Shown: in pieces, positions 29,973-38,136 of the stretch
Position numbering within the stretch: position 1 is the stretch's first letter
Layout: each line of letters begins with the position of its first letter
From: Lacimicrobium alkaliphilum
GTDB lineage: Bacteria > Pseudomonadota > Gammaproteobacteria > Enterobacterales > Alteromonadaceae
Direction of reading: 5' to 3'
NCBI RefSeq assembly: GCF_001466725.1
Contig: NZ_CP013650.1
Coordinates: 1,984,001 to 2,048,000, forward strand
Length of the DNA stretch: 64,000 nucleotides
The notes under the pieces: model-generated
What the model was told of the DNA's origin: nothing
Seen by the model: only the letters and a program-made list of their open reading frames with translations
The model's database searches: none
Translations under genes and position numbers: made by a program

Positions 29973-30737
29973 ATGAATAAACAATGGCAACAGGATCAGA
30001 GTTTTGATCAGATAGCTGATAAGTTCGAAAAGAATATCTATGGCACCAGCAAGGGCCGGTTACGACATGAGTTGCTGCTGCATTATCTGCATCAGCATCT
30101 CCCGGCGGGCTCGCTTGATTGCCTTGATGCCGGTGGTGGCACCGGTGTGATGGCAAAGGAGATGCTGAGTCTGGGGCACAGGGTACTGGTGAATGATATT
30201 TCTGGTCAGGCCCTGGAAATGGCACAGAAAAAGCTCTCAGGGTTTCCTGACGTCAATTTTCACTGCGGTGCGCTGCAAAGTCTGGAACCTGAGCGAAATT
30301 TTGACCTGATTCTTTGCCATGCGGTGCTGGAATGGCTCAGTGATCCTTTCGATGCTTTAACCCATCTGCTAAAGCGCTTAAAACCCGGTGGCTATCTGTC
30401 CTTAAGTTTTTTTAACCGGGATGCCCATCTGTTCAGTAATTTGCTGTATGGCAATTTTGATTATATCGATAAAGACTTTGTGGTCAGCAACAGAGTGCGG
30501 CTTAATCCGAACAATGCCTTACCACCTTCTGAGGTACTGGATTTTATACAGAAGGCGGGGCTGGAGATCAGACACAAGGCAGGAATACGCTGCTTTCATG
30601 ATTATATGCGCGATAAAACCATGCAAAGCAGTCACTACCAACAAATCAAAGCCAGAGAAATCCAATATGGCTCGACCCACCCCTATTTATGGCTGGGCCG
30701 GTATTTTCATCTGATAGCCCTTAAACCAGAAAGCTGA
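29973..30737 (+). CDS. cmoM: tRNA 5-carboxymethoxyuridine methyltransferase CmoM (formerly SmtA)
   Basis: 254 aa. SAM-dependent methyltransferase that converts cmo5U34 to mcmo5U34 in a subset of tRNAs. FDQIADKFEKNIYGTSKGRLR matches the CmoM N-terminus closely. The SAM site is LDAGGGTGVMAKEM, followed by ILCHAVLEWLSDP and GNFDYIDKDF. With trhO at 334 it brackets the beginning and end of one wobble-modification pathway, though they are not linked. Its last 17 bp overlap the end of the convergent ldhA. Confidence 0.92.
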   Translation: MNKQWQQDQSFDQIADKFEKNIYGTSKGRLRHELLLHYLHQHLPAGSLDCLDAGGGTGVMAKEMLSLGHRVLVNDISGQALEMAQKKLSGFPDVNFHCGALQSLEPERNFDLILCHAVLEWLSDPFDALTHLLKRLKPGGYLSLSFFNRDAHLFSNLLYGNFDYIDKDFVVSNRVRLNPNNALPPSEVLDFIQKAGLEIRHKAGIRCFHDYMRDKTMQSSHYQQIKAREIQYGSTHPYLWLGRYFHLIALKPES

Positions 30738-31707
30738 CTTCATCCCGCTCGCCTCTGGCTGCCAGGGTCAGGTTACGCATGGTGGTTTCGGCAATCTGTT
30801 TCAGTGCCTGTTGGGTGAAAAAGCCCTGATGACCAGTGATCAGCACATTGGGGAAGGTCAGCAAACGCAGAAACACATCGTCCTGGATAATCTCACTGGA
30901 TAAGTCTTCAAAGAACAAATCACCTTCCATTTCATAAACATCCAGCCCCAGATAGCCAATTTTCTCTGTCTTCAGACCGCGGATCACGGCACTGGTATCG
31001 ATCAGGCCGCCTCTGGAGGTGTTGATCAACATCACACCATCTTTCATCTGCGCGATGCTGGCATCGTTAATCATATGGTGAGTTTGCGGTGTTAAGGGGC
31101 AGTGCAATGAGATAATCTCAGATTCACACATCAACTGTTCAGGCGTGACATAACGGGCGCCCAGAGTGACCGCTTCTTCTGATTCAACCGGGTCACAACA
31201 TAATACGGAGCAACCTAAGCCCTTTAAGATCCTGATGGTGGCCACACCAATACGGCCGGTACCGATAATACCCACAGTTCTGCCATGCAGATTAAATCCC
31301 AGTAATCCCTCTATGGAAAAATTGCCTTCTTTAATCCTGTTATAGGCTTTGTGCAGTTTGCGGTTCAGGGTCAGTATCAGCGCCAGCGTATGTTCGGCAA
31401 CCGCTTCAGGGGAATAAGCCGGTACTCTTGAAACACTGATACCGCACTCTTTAGCCGCATCCAGATCGATATTGTTAAACCCCGCACAGCGCAGGGCAAT
31501 GTGTCTGATGCCCTGCTGTTTTAGCTGCTGGATTACCTCTTTATCTAATTGATCGTTCACAAATACGCAGATGACATCGAAATCCGCGGCCAGTGGCAGA
31601 GTTTGCCGGTTAAGTCTCGCTTCAATAAATTGCAGATCGAAGTCCTGATTAGCCTGTAGCAGGGAATCCTTGTCATACTGTTTGGCACTGAACACACCGA
31701 CTTTCAT
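30721..31707 (-). CDS. ldhA: D-lactate dehydrogenase (fermentative, LdhA type)
   Basis: 328 aa (E. coli 329). NADH-dependent reduction of pyruvate to D-lactate in fermentation. The Rossmann motif is GTGRIGVATIRILKGLG. The catalytic Arg lies in INTSRGGLIDT, the Glu in LGLDVYEMEGDLFFED and the His in ITGHQGFFTQQAL. DVYE.EG.LFF is characteristic of LdhA rather than other D-2-hydroxyacid dehydrogenases. An AAGGAG ribosome site precedes the ATG. gpx lies 17 bp upstream on the same strand. Confidence 0.95.
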   Translation of the reverse strand: MKVGVFSAKQYDKDSLLQANQDFDLQFIEARLNRQTLPLAADFDVICVFVNDQLDKEVIQQLKQQGIRHIALRCAGFNNIDLDAAKECGISVSRVPAYSPEAVAEHTLALILTLNRKLHKAYNRIKEGNFSIEGLLGFNLHGRTVGIIGTGRIGVATIRILKGLGCSVLCCDPVESEEAVTLGARYVTPEQLMCESEIISLHCPLTPQTHHMINDASIAQMKDGVMLINTSRGGLIDTSAVIRGLKTEKIGYLGLDVYEMEGDLFFEDLSSEIIQDDVFLRLLTFPNVLITGHQGFFTQQALKQIAETTMRNLTLAARGERDEVSFLV

Positions 31708-31724
31708 ATACTTGCGCTCCTTTG

Positions 31725-32222
31725 CTAAATGGATTCACCGGCAATCAGGGCTTCAATATCCTGCCTGATCTCATCGGGTTTGGTGGTAGAGCCATAGCGT
31801 CTGACCACATTTCCCTGTTTATCTACTAAAAATTTGGTGAAGTTCCACTTGATACTTTTACTCCCCAGCACACCGCGGGCCTTGTCCTTAAGATAGTTGT
31901 ATAAGGGTTCGGCCTGATCGCCATTAACATCCACTTTTTTAAACAGTGGAAAGCTGGTCTGGTAGTTTAGATCGCAGAATTGCTGGATCTGTTCTTCAGA
32001 GCCGGGTTCCTGACCGCCAAACTGATTACAGGGAAAGGCCAGGATCTCCAGCCCCTTATCGCGGTAATCCCGGTAAAGCTGCTCCAGTCCTTCGTACTGA
32101 GGCGTAAAGCCGCATTTGCTGGCGGTATTTACGATCAACAGCACTTTATTGCTGAAGTCCGCCATAGATTGTTTGTTGCCATCGATTTTTTCCACTTCGA
32201 AGTCGTACAGGCTTTCTGTCAT
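31725..32222 (-). CDS. Glutathione peroxidase family protein (Cys type, BtuE-like)
   Basis: 165 aa. It reduces hydroperoxides using thioredoxin or glutathione. The peroxidatic residue is Cys37 in NTASKCGFTPQY rather than selenocysteine. FPCNQFGGQEPG (with the resolving-region Gln) and KWNFTKFLVDKQG (Trp and Asn of the catalytic tetrad) are intact. It lies upstream of ldhA on the same strand, so the two may be co-transcribed. Confidence 0.93.
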   Translation of the reverse strand: MTESLYDFEVEKIDGNKQSMADFSNKVLLIVNTASKCGFTPQYEGLEQLYRDYRDKGLEILAFPCNQFGGQEPGSEEQIQQFCDLNYQTSFPLFKKVDVNGDQAEPLYNYLKDKARGVLGSKSIKWNFTKFLVDKQGNVVRRYGSTTKPDEIRQDIEALIAGESI

Positions 32223-32310
32223 AATTGTTCCCTGGAATATGCGGGGCTGAAACTACTGCTCAGCATAACATTTTAAATTTGTATCAAGGTATCACAAGAA
32301 GGAAAATCCC

Positions 32311-33180
32311 ATGGGGCAGAAAGTCGCATTTATTGGCTTGGGGGTAATGGGTTATCCCATGGCGGGCCATTTGCAGAAATCCGGATATCAGGTTTGCGTC
32401 TATAACCGCACCGCGTCAAAAGCCAGTAAATGGGTTCAGGAATATGCAGGTACAATGGCGGATAGCCCCAGGCAGGCTGCAGAAGGCGCAGCGCTCGTCT
32501 TCGTCTGCGTCGGCAACGATGATGATCTCAGATCTGTGGTGCTCTCAGAGCAAGGGGCGCTGGCTGGAATGAGCCCCGGCACCGTGTTGGTTGACCATAC
32601 CACTGCATCAGCCAAAGTGGCCAAAGAGCTTTATCAGATTGCACAGCAGCGACAGATAGGCTTTCTTGATGCGCCGGTATCCGGTGGTCAGGCAGGAGCC
32701 GAGAATGGCGTACTGACGGTAATGACTGGTGGAGACCCATCGGTTTTCGCTGATGCAGAACCGGCCATGCAGGCTTACGCCCGTTGCTGCAAGTTGCTGG
32801 GACCTGCTGGTACAGGGCAAATGGCAAAAATGATGAACCAGATTTGCATTGCCGGTGTAGTGCAGGGATTGGCTGAGGCGCTGAATTTTGGTCAGCAGGC
32901 AGGACTGGATTGTGAAGCTGTGGTTGAGGTGATCAGTCAGGGTGCGGCGCAGTCCTGGCAGATGCAGAATCGTTATCAAAGTATGCTCAAAGGGGAATAT
33001 GACTTTGGTTTCGCTGTAGACTGGATGCGTAAAGATCTGGATATTGCCCTGCAACAGGCCAGAGAACTGGGCGTGACATTGCCACTCACTGCTCTGGTGG
33101 ATCAGTTCTACGCAGATGTTCAGAACATGGGCGGCGGCCGCTGGGATACCTCCAGCTTACTGGCCCGGTTACCTAAGTAA
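32311..33180 (+). CDS. NAD(P)-dependent beta-hydroxyacid dehydrogenase (HIBADH family)
   Basis: 289 aa. Rossmann start FIGLGVMGYPMAGHL, substrate-site segment DAPVSGGQAGAENGVLTVMTGG, and the catalytic Lys segment GQMAKMMNQICIAG. Members oxidise 3-hydroxyisobutyrate or reduce tartronate or succinic semialdehydes; the substrate cannot be chosen from this sequence. A strong AAGGAAA ribosome site precedes the ATG. Divergent from gpx and convergent with the FapA-like gene. Confidence 0.88.
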   Translation: MGQKVAFIGLGVMGYPMAGHLQKSGYQVCVYNRTASKASKWVQEYAGTMADSPRQAAEGAALVFVCVGNDDDLRSVVLSEQGALAGMSPGTVLVDHTTASAKVAKELYQIAQQRQIGFLDAPVSGGQAGAENGVLTVMTGGDPSVFADAEPAMQAYARCCKLLGPAGTGQMAKMMNQICIAGVVQGLAEALNFGQQAGLDCEAVVEVISQGAAQSWQMQNRYQSMLKGEYDFGFAVDWMRKDLDIALQQARELGVTLPLTALVDQFYADVQNMGGGRWDTSSLLARLPK

Positions 33181-33191
33181 CCGGACCGTCA

Positions 33192-34850
33192 TTAATCTGG
33201 CTTAAAGTGCCATTGATGCTCGAAATAATAAACCTGGCCGTTAGCATATTCGCGGTCAGCTTTCCAGGTTCGGTTATTGAGCTTTAGCACTACCCCGGGG
33301 TGAATCTTCTTGCTCGCCCGCATGCGGGTGATAAGCAGATAATCATCCTTGGCCTTACGCAGGGCTTCCGTCTTTTTGGTGACCCAGTCGAGCAGCTTCT
33401 CTTCGCCTTTGTACAGGCTCATGATGCGGTTAACTTTTTCAGAAAGCTCTTTGGGCATGCGCTTCTTCCTGATGATGTCGACCTTGCCTTTATGGCGATA
33501 GTAGTTGTTCTGAAGCTGTTTCAGCAGCTCTTCAAACTCATCTTTACGTTCTATCAGGAAGTTATAGCCATCACTGAAATCAATAAACAGGTTAGAGCCG
33601 GAAACCGCGCCGATAACGCCGGCCTTAATTTCATCCTGGCACTGAATTTCACAACCAAACAGATTGCCATTGGGATTTTCCATCGGGCCAACTATGACAC
33701 CGCCGCCGCAAACGATGCGGCTGTGAGCTAACTGCTTGCCGACGGTCACATTGCCACTACAGCTGATATCCAGTCCCTGCCCATGCTGAACATGCACACT
33801 GCCTTTGGCAATTAGCTTGGTATTATACTCTGTGGTATCAGTATCACTCTGCTTGCCCATGGCCCCCTGAGTAATGATGATGTCGCCACCGGCCTGGATG
33901 TGAGCCGATTCGACAAAACCGTTAATGGTTACATCACCGGTGGCAATGATGATCATTTTCTCGGTGACATCACCGTTTACGATTACCGCACCTTCGTAGT
34001 TGATATTACCAGTGCCGACATTGACTCCTTTAGTGATGTAGGTTTCATCCACCCACATGTCACCATTCTGGAATTTCGGCATACCGGATATTTCAGCCAG
34101 CAACAGATTCTCATCATCGGGGCTGACGACAATACCACTGCCTGCTTTGATTGGCAGCCACTCTCCGGCCACCGGAGTCAGGGTTTCTCCCCGCACTGTA
34201 TAGCCGTTCCGTCCATCACTGGGCGGTAACCTTTGTAATACCGGGGTTCCGGCTTTGACACAGATAATGTCGCCCAAATCGCGCATATCGACCCGGCTTT
34301 TGCTGACTTCCTGGGGCTGCAGAATTCTTTCCAGTGCATTGGGCACCAGCGGTGAGAGTCGGGAAGGGCGCCCGTTCCTGGCTGGCAGGCCTTTGGCGAT
34401 AATTTCCCGTATCACTGTACCTGGTGGTTCTTCCTTGTTGGCTCTGTCTACAATGCGCCGCAGATGGTTTTTACCTAAACCTTTGCGGATACCGGCTTTG
34501 CGGGCAAGTTTGACGAGTTGGATTACGGCTGGGTTTTTGCCACCCTGAGCGGTAGTCATAACGATTTCAGCAGCCATATCCGAGTCCAGCATAACAAACT
34601 GAACTTCGGCATCGCGTTTTTCTGCAATGCGCTCGTCTATGATTTTGTGGCTGTTGTTCTCTTTGGCATTGTGGACTTCCTGCTCAATTTTGACCAGGGA
34701 GCCGTCGAACACCAGAAAGTCTTTTTGCTCACTGTCCTGCAGCAACTGTAACATGTCGCTGGCTTTCAGCTTGCCTTTTACTTCACTGGTATCGACTCTG
34801 ATCCTCAGAAACAGACCACTGTCTTCTAATGTGAGGGTAACTCCGTCCAT
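33192..34850 (-). CDS. FapA/DUF342 family protein
   Basis: 552 aa. The N-terminal FapA region (about 1-200) precedes a right-handed beta-helix-like stretch (about 250-400) rich in short repeats such as GNINYEGAVIVNGDVTEKM and ISCSGNVTVGKQLAHSRIVC. A C-terminal coiled coil follows (about 415-500, RKDEFEELLKQLQNNYYRHK). DUF342 proteins are found in flagellated gammaproteobacteria and are linked to polar flagellar control and signalling; the exact role here is unknown. Monocistronic. Confidence 0.85.
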   Translation of the reverse strand: MDGVTLTLEDSGLFLRIRVDTSEVKGKLKASDMLQLLQDSEQKDFLVFDGSLVKIEQEVHNAKENNSHKIIDERIAEKRDAEVQFVMLDSDMAAEIVMTTAQGGKNPAVIQLVKLARKAGIRKGLGKNHLRRIVDRANKEEPPGTVIREIIAKGLPARNGRPSRLSPLVPNALERILQPQEVSKSRVDMRDLGDIICVKAGTPVLQRLPPSDGRNGYTVRGETLTPVAGEWLPIKAGSGIVVSPDDENLLLAEISGMPKFQNGDMWVDETYITKGVNVGTGNINYEGAVIVNGDVTEKMIIIATGDVTINGFVESAHIQAGGDIIITQGAMGKQSDTDTTEYNTKLIAKGSVHVQHGQGLDISCSGNVTVGKQLAHSRIVCGGGVIVGPMENPNGNLFGCEIQCQDEIKAGVIGAVSGSNLFIDFSDGYNFLIERKDEFEELLKQLQNNYYRHKGKVDIIRKKRMPKELSEKVNRIMSLYKGEEKLLDWVTKKTEALRKAKDDYLLITRMRASKKIHPGVVLKLNNRTWKADREYANGQVYYFEHQWHFKPD

Positions 34851-34905
34851 ACTCCAGCCTGAATTTACCTTGTGCTATCTAGTTATCGACAGCCACAGCC
34901 TAACG

Positions 34906-36336
34906 TTAAATACTCTGTGCATATTGATACAGTGCGCGCAAAATTGCCAGTTTGTTTGCATCCTGTGCATTAAGCTCACCGAGTCGCTCTATTTCCTGCA
35001 GATATTCCTGCATTTTTATACTGCCAGGCGAATCGGGATCTAAAAGTCTGAACTGCCTGTGTCGCTGCCATTGTTCCAGCTCATTGGCGTTTAAGGTAGC
35101 AGGATAGTTGCGGGCTCTGTATCTGAATAATAATGTATTCAGACGGTTATCATCGAACTTCCAGTTTAGTGAGGCCAGTTGCTCCGGATGGCAGTGATGG
35201 ACCTGTTCAGCCTTGCTCTTATCCGCATCAGAAAGAAAGCCGCCGGTATACAGCGCATGATCGGCATCCCGTTGCTGGTCGTCTCTTGGCGTATCAAAGA
35301 CATCCTGTAGTTTTTGTTCCAGTCCCTCGCTGGCTTTGATCTTATCCAGATTGCTCAGGCACACAGCGCGGTTGATCCCCAGCCGCTGCGCATTTTCCTG
35401 GGTCAGGGTTTTCGCCGGTGCGATTACCGGACACTTATTGATATGGATAAGCTTGATCGGCAGGCGCTGCTCGTTTTCATCCAGCAACGCCTGAGGGGTA
35501 TAGAGTTTTTCTCTGAGTTCTCCGGCAGGTAAGTCAAACAGGGGCTGGGGATCTAATGCCAGATTAAGGGCAATAATGGCATTTTTATTAGTCGGGTGCG
35601 GGCAAACAGGTACCACCCAGGTACAACAGCCATTAGCTGCGGGTAACTTAGAGGAAATATGTACCAGCGGCGTCTTATGCTGCCAGTCAATCAGCTTGCT
35701 GACTTCCTTTTTTAAACGCAGATTGAAAAGATACTCGTAAAGTTTAGGGTGTTTATCTCTGATTAATTTTGCCAGAGCAATTGTGGCATAGACATCTGAC
35801 ATAGCATCGTGGGCATCCCGATGAGATATATCATTGGCTTCACTTAAACGCTCCAGACGAAAGCTGGGGGTGCCATCTTCATTAGTTGGCCAGTTGATGC
35901 CTTCGGGTCTCAGTGCATAACAGGCCCTGACCAAATCGATGATATCCCAGCGGCTGTTACCCTGCTGCCACTCGCGGGCATAGGGGTCATAAAAATTACG
36001 GTAAAACAGGTTACGCGTAACCTCGTCATCGAAGCGAATACTGTTGTAGCCTGCAGCGCAGGTCCCGGGCTCTGAGAAGATTGCGTGAATCTTGTTAGCA
36101 AACTCTGCTTCAATCATTCCATCACGCAGAGACTGCTGCGGGGTAATGCCGGTAATCAGACTTGCCTGGGGTTGAGGCAGGTAATCGCTGGGGATCTGAC
36201 AGTAAAAATTGACCGGTTTACCGATGATATTCAGCTTAAGGTCGGTTCTGATACCGGCGAATTGTACCGCAGGATCCTTGGTCGGATTGGCACCCCAGGT
36301 CTCGTAGTCGTGCCAGAAAATGGACGGGTCAGACAA
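34906..36336 (-). CDS. sbcB: Exodeoxyribonuclease I
   Basis: 476 aa (E. coli 475). Processive 3'-5' single-strand DNA exonuclease in mismatch repair and recombination. DEDD catalytic residues begin with Asp10 and Glu12 in FWHDYETWG; SFRLERLSEANDISHRDAHDAMSD carries the later ones. GYNSIRFDDEVTRNLFYRNF is nearly invariant in ExoI. C-terminal SH3-like and helical domains are present (about 200-476). Monocistronic, upstream of a 61-bp palindromic repeat. Confidence 0.95.
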   Translation of the reverse strand: MSDPSIFWHDYETWGANPTKDPAVQFAGIRTDLKLNIIGKPVNFYCQIPSDYLPQPQASLITGITPQQSLRDGMIEAEFANKIHAIFSEPGTCAAGYNSIRFDDEVTRNLFYRNFYDPYAREWQQGNSRWDIIDLVRACYALRPEGINWPTNEDGTPSFRLERLSEANDISHRDAHDAMSDVYATIALAKLIRDKHPKLYEYLFNLRLKKEVSKLIDWQHKTPLVHISSKLPAANGCCTWVVPVCPHPTNKNAIIALNLALDPQPLFDLPAGELREKLYTPQALLDENEQRLPIKLIHINKCPVIAPAKTLTQENAQRLGINRAVCLSNLDKIKASEGLEQKLQDVFDTPRDDQQRDADHALYTGGFLSDADKSKAEQVHHCHPEQLASLNWKFDDNRLNTLLFRYRARNYPATLNANELEQWQRHRQFRLLDPDSPGSIKMQEYLQEIERLGELNAQDANKLAILRALYQYAQSI

Positions 36337-36402
36337 TGTTACTTCCAGTGTTGTTGCTTATGCCCTGCATCAGAGCAAATCAGCGCGTTAAACTCAAGTT
36401 AT

Positions 36403-36463
36403 ATACCAACCCACGCAGATAATTGTCTACTCAGCGAGCGCTGTTATCTACGCGGATTGGTAT
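36403..36463. repeat. 61-bp palindromic repeat between sbcB and the isoaspartyl peptidase gene
   Basis: ATACCAACCCACGCAGATAA (36403-36422) pairs with 36444-36463, 17 of 20 positions, around a 21-bp spacer. Transcribed in either direction it forms a long hairpin. No T run follows, so it is not a simple terminator; it looks like a dispersed palindromic unit. Confidence 0.6.
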
Positions 36464-36500
36464 TATGATAACCTGCAGCAAAGTCATCGGAGAACTAAAA

Positions 36501-37523
36501 ATGAAAAACGCACTTTTACTTACCAGCTTTTGTTTCTTAGCTTTTGTGCAGCAGGGGGCGATGGCTGAAACGACAGGGCAAAGTCCCATTGCTATCGTTA
36601 TTCATGGTGGTGCAGGTACCATTAACCGGGCCAATATGAGTGAGGAAAGGGAACAGCAATACCGGGCCAAACTGGAGCAGGCGATTAAGGCCGGTCACGC
36701 CCTGTTAGCACAGGGTGCTAGCAGCCTGGATGCGACTATAGCGGCTATTCAGGTCATGGAAGAATCGGAACTGTTTAACGCCGGCAAAGGTGCGGTATAT
36801 ACCTATGAAGGCGCTCATGAACTGGATGCCTCGATTATGTGGGGCAAAAACCGCCAGGCTGGTGCGGTGGCAGGGGTGAAAACCATCAAAAGCCCTATTG
36901 CTCTGGCCAGAGCCGTAATGGAAAAGTCTGATCACGTTATGCTCAGTGGCCGCGGCGCAGAAACCTTTGCAGAGTCGCTGGGATTTGAAAAAGTGCCGAA
37001 TACTTACTTCGACAGTGACGCTCGTTTTGAACAGCTGCAAAAAGCTAAAGAAACCCTGAAACTCGATAAAACGGCGCAGTCAGACCCTCTGCTGCTGGAT
37101 TACAAGTTCGGCACGGTAGGGGCGGTAGCGCTGGATAAAAATGGTAATCTGGCGGCGGCCACCTCTACTGGAGGTATGACTGCCAAGCGATGGGGCCGTA
37201 TTGGTGACTCCCCGGTTATCGGTGCCGGAACCTTTGCCGATAATCAAAGCTGTGCGGTGTCGGCGACCGGACATGGTGAATATTTCATTCGCTACAATGT
37301 CGCTGCGGATATCTGTGCCAGAGTGGCGTATCAGAAGGTTACTGCGGCACAGGCGGCGGATGAAGTGATCCACAATGTACTCAAGCCTGTGGGCGGTACA
37401 GGCGGTGTTATTGTGATGGATAACAAGGGCAATATCAGCCAGCCATTTAATACTCAGGGCATGTACCGGGCCAGCATCGACACCCAGGGCAAGCTCAGTG
37501 TCGGCATTTATGGGGAAGAATAG
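36501..37523 (+). CDS. iaaA: Periplasmic isoaspartyl peptidase/L-asparaginase (Ntn hydrolase)
   Basis: 340 aa. A signal peptide covers residues 1-22 (MKNALLLTSFCFLAFVQQGAMA), so unlike E. coli IaaA it should be exported. The precursor self-cleaves before the nucleophile Thr205 in KFGTVGAVALD, giving alpha and beta subunits. IHGGAGTI and STGGMTAKRWGRIGDSPVIG are the other family signatures. It hydrolyses beta-aspartyl peptides and asparagine. The frame extends upstream to 36423 through the palindromic repeat, but GGAGAAC sits just before ATG 36501. Confidence 0.92.
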   Translation: MKNALLLTSFCFLAFVQQGAMAETTGQSPIAIVIHGGAGTINRANMSEEREQQYRAKLEQAIKAGHALLAQGASSLDATIAAIQVMEESELFNAGKGAVYTYEGAHELDASIMWGKNRQAGAVAGVKTIKSPIALARAVMEKSDHVMLSGRGAETFAESLGFEKVPNTYFDSDARFEQLQKAKETLKLDKTAQSDPLLLDYKFGTVGAVALDKNGNLAAATSTGGMTAKRWGRIGDSPVIGAGTFADNQSCAVSATGHGEYFIRYNVAADICARVAYQKVTAAQAADEVIHNVLKPVGGTGGVIVMDNKGNISQPFNTQGMYRASIDTQGKLSVGIYGEE

Positions 37524-37593
37524 CTTTATGGTTGTTTTTGCAGGATAAATTGACGATAAGCCGGGAATAAATCTGTTTCGGGGTCTATCTTTA

Positions 37594-37609
37594 TAGTGAC
37601 GTATCACTA
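37594..37609. promoter_or_regulatory. Short palindrome upstream of the CBS-domain gene
   Basis: TAGTGA-CGTA-TCACTA has perfect 6-bp arms and lies 25 bp before the start codon. A dimeric repressor site is possible; no regulator can be named. Confidence 0.3.
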
Positions 37610-37634
37610 AATTGACAATAACAGAGGAAGCGCG

Positions 37635-38054
37635 ATGGAATCCTTGAAAGTCAGCGATTATATGAACCCCAGACCTGTCACTTTTACCCGTGATATGACG
37701 GTAGCACTAGCGGTAGAAAGATTATTGCAGGCGCACCAGACGGGGGGCCCGGTTATCAATGAGCATCGTAAACTGGTGGGGTTTTTATCTGAGCAGGATT
37801 GTCTGACCAAGATGCTGGAGTCCAGCTATTACCGGGAACAGGTGGCCAGAGTGGCTGAGATCATGCGCACCGAAGTGCTTTCGATCAAACCTTATATGTC
37901 TATTATTGAGCTGGCTCAGCAGATGCTGCATGAAAAGCCCAAAGTATATCCGGTGGTAGACGATGACGGGTATCTGCTGGGCAGTATTACCCGCTCTCAG
38001 GTATTACATGCCATGGATATTCAGTTGCATGCTGGTTATAAACGGGCAGGCTGA
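37635..38054 (+). CDS. CBS-domain pair protein
   Basis: 139 aa consisting of two CBS motifs (about 8-65, VSDYMNPRPVTFTRDMTVAL; and about 72-128, VAEIMRTEVLSIKPYMSIIE), forming one Bateman module. Such modules bind adenine nucleotides. There is no fused catalytic domain, so it is a stand-alone sensor or regulator of unknown target. A GAGGAAG ribosome site precedes the ATG. Confidence 0.88.
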   Translation: MESLKVSDYMNPRPVTFTRDMTVALAVERLLQAHQTGGPVINEHRKLVGFLSEQDCLTKMLESSYYREQVARVAEIMRTEVLSIKPYMSIIELAQQMLHEKPKVYPVVDDDGYLLGSITRSQVLHAMDIQLHAGYKRAG

Positions 38055-38136
38055 AAAGTTTATTCTCAGTTCAGAGTAGAAATCCTGCCCGCCATCTTCT
38101 AGGATCGTCGCCTTTATCACGACACAGCGGTTTCTA

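Noticed and set aside
31725..32222. Selenocysteine glutathione peroxidase
   Set aside because: The active-site codon is an ordinary Cys and the frame has no internal TGA.
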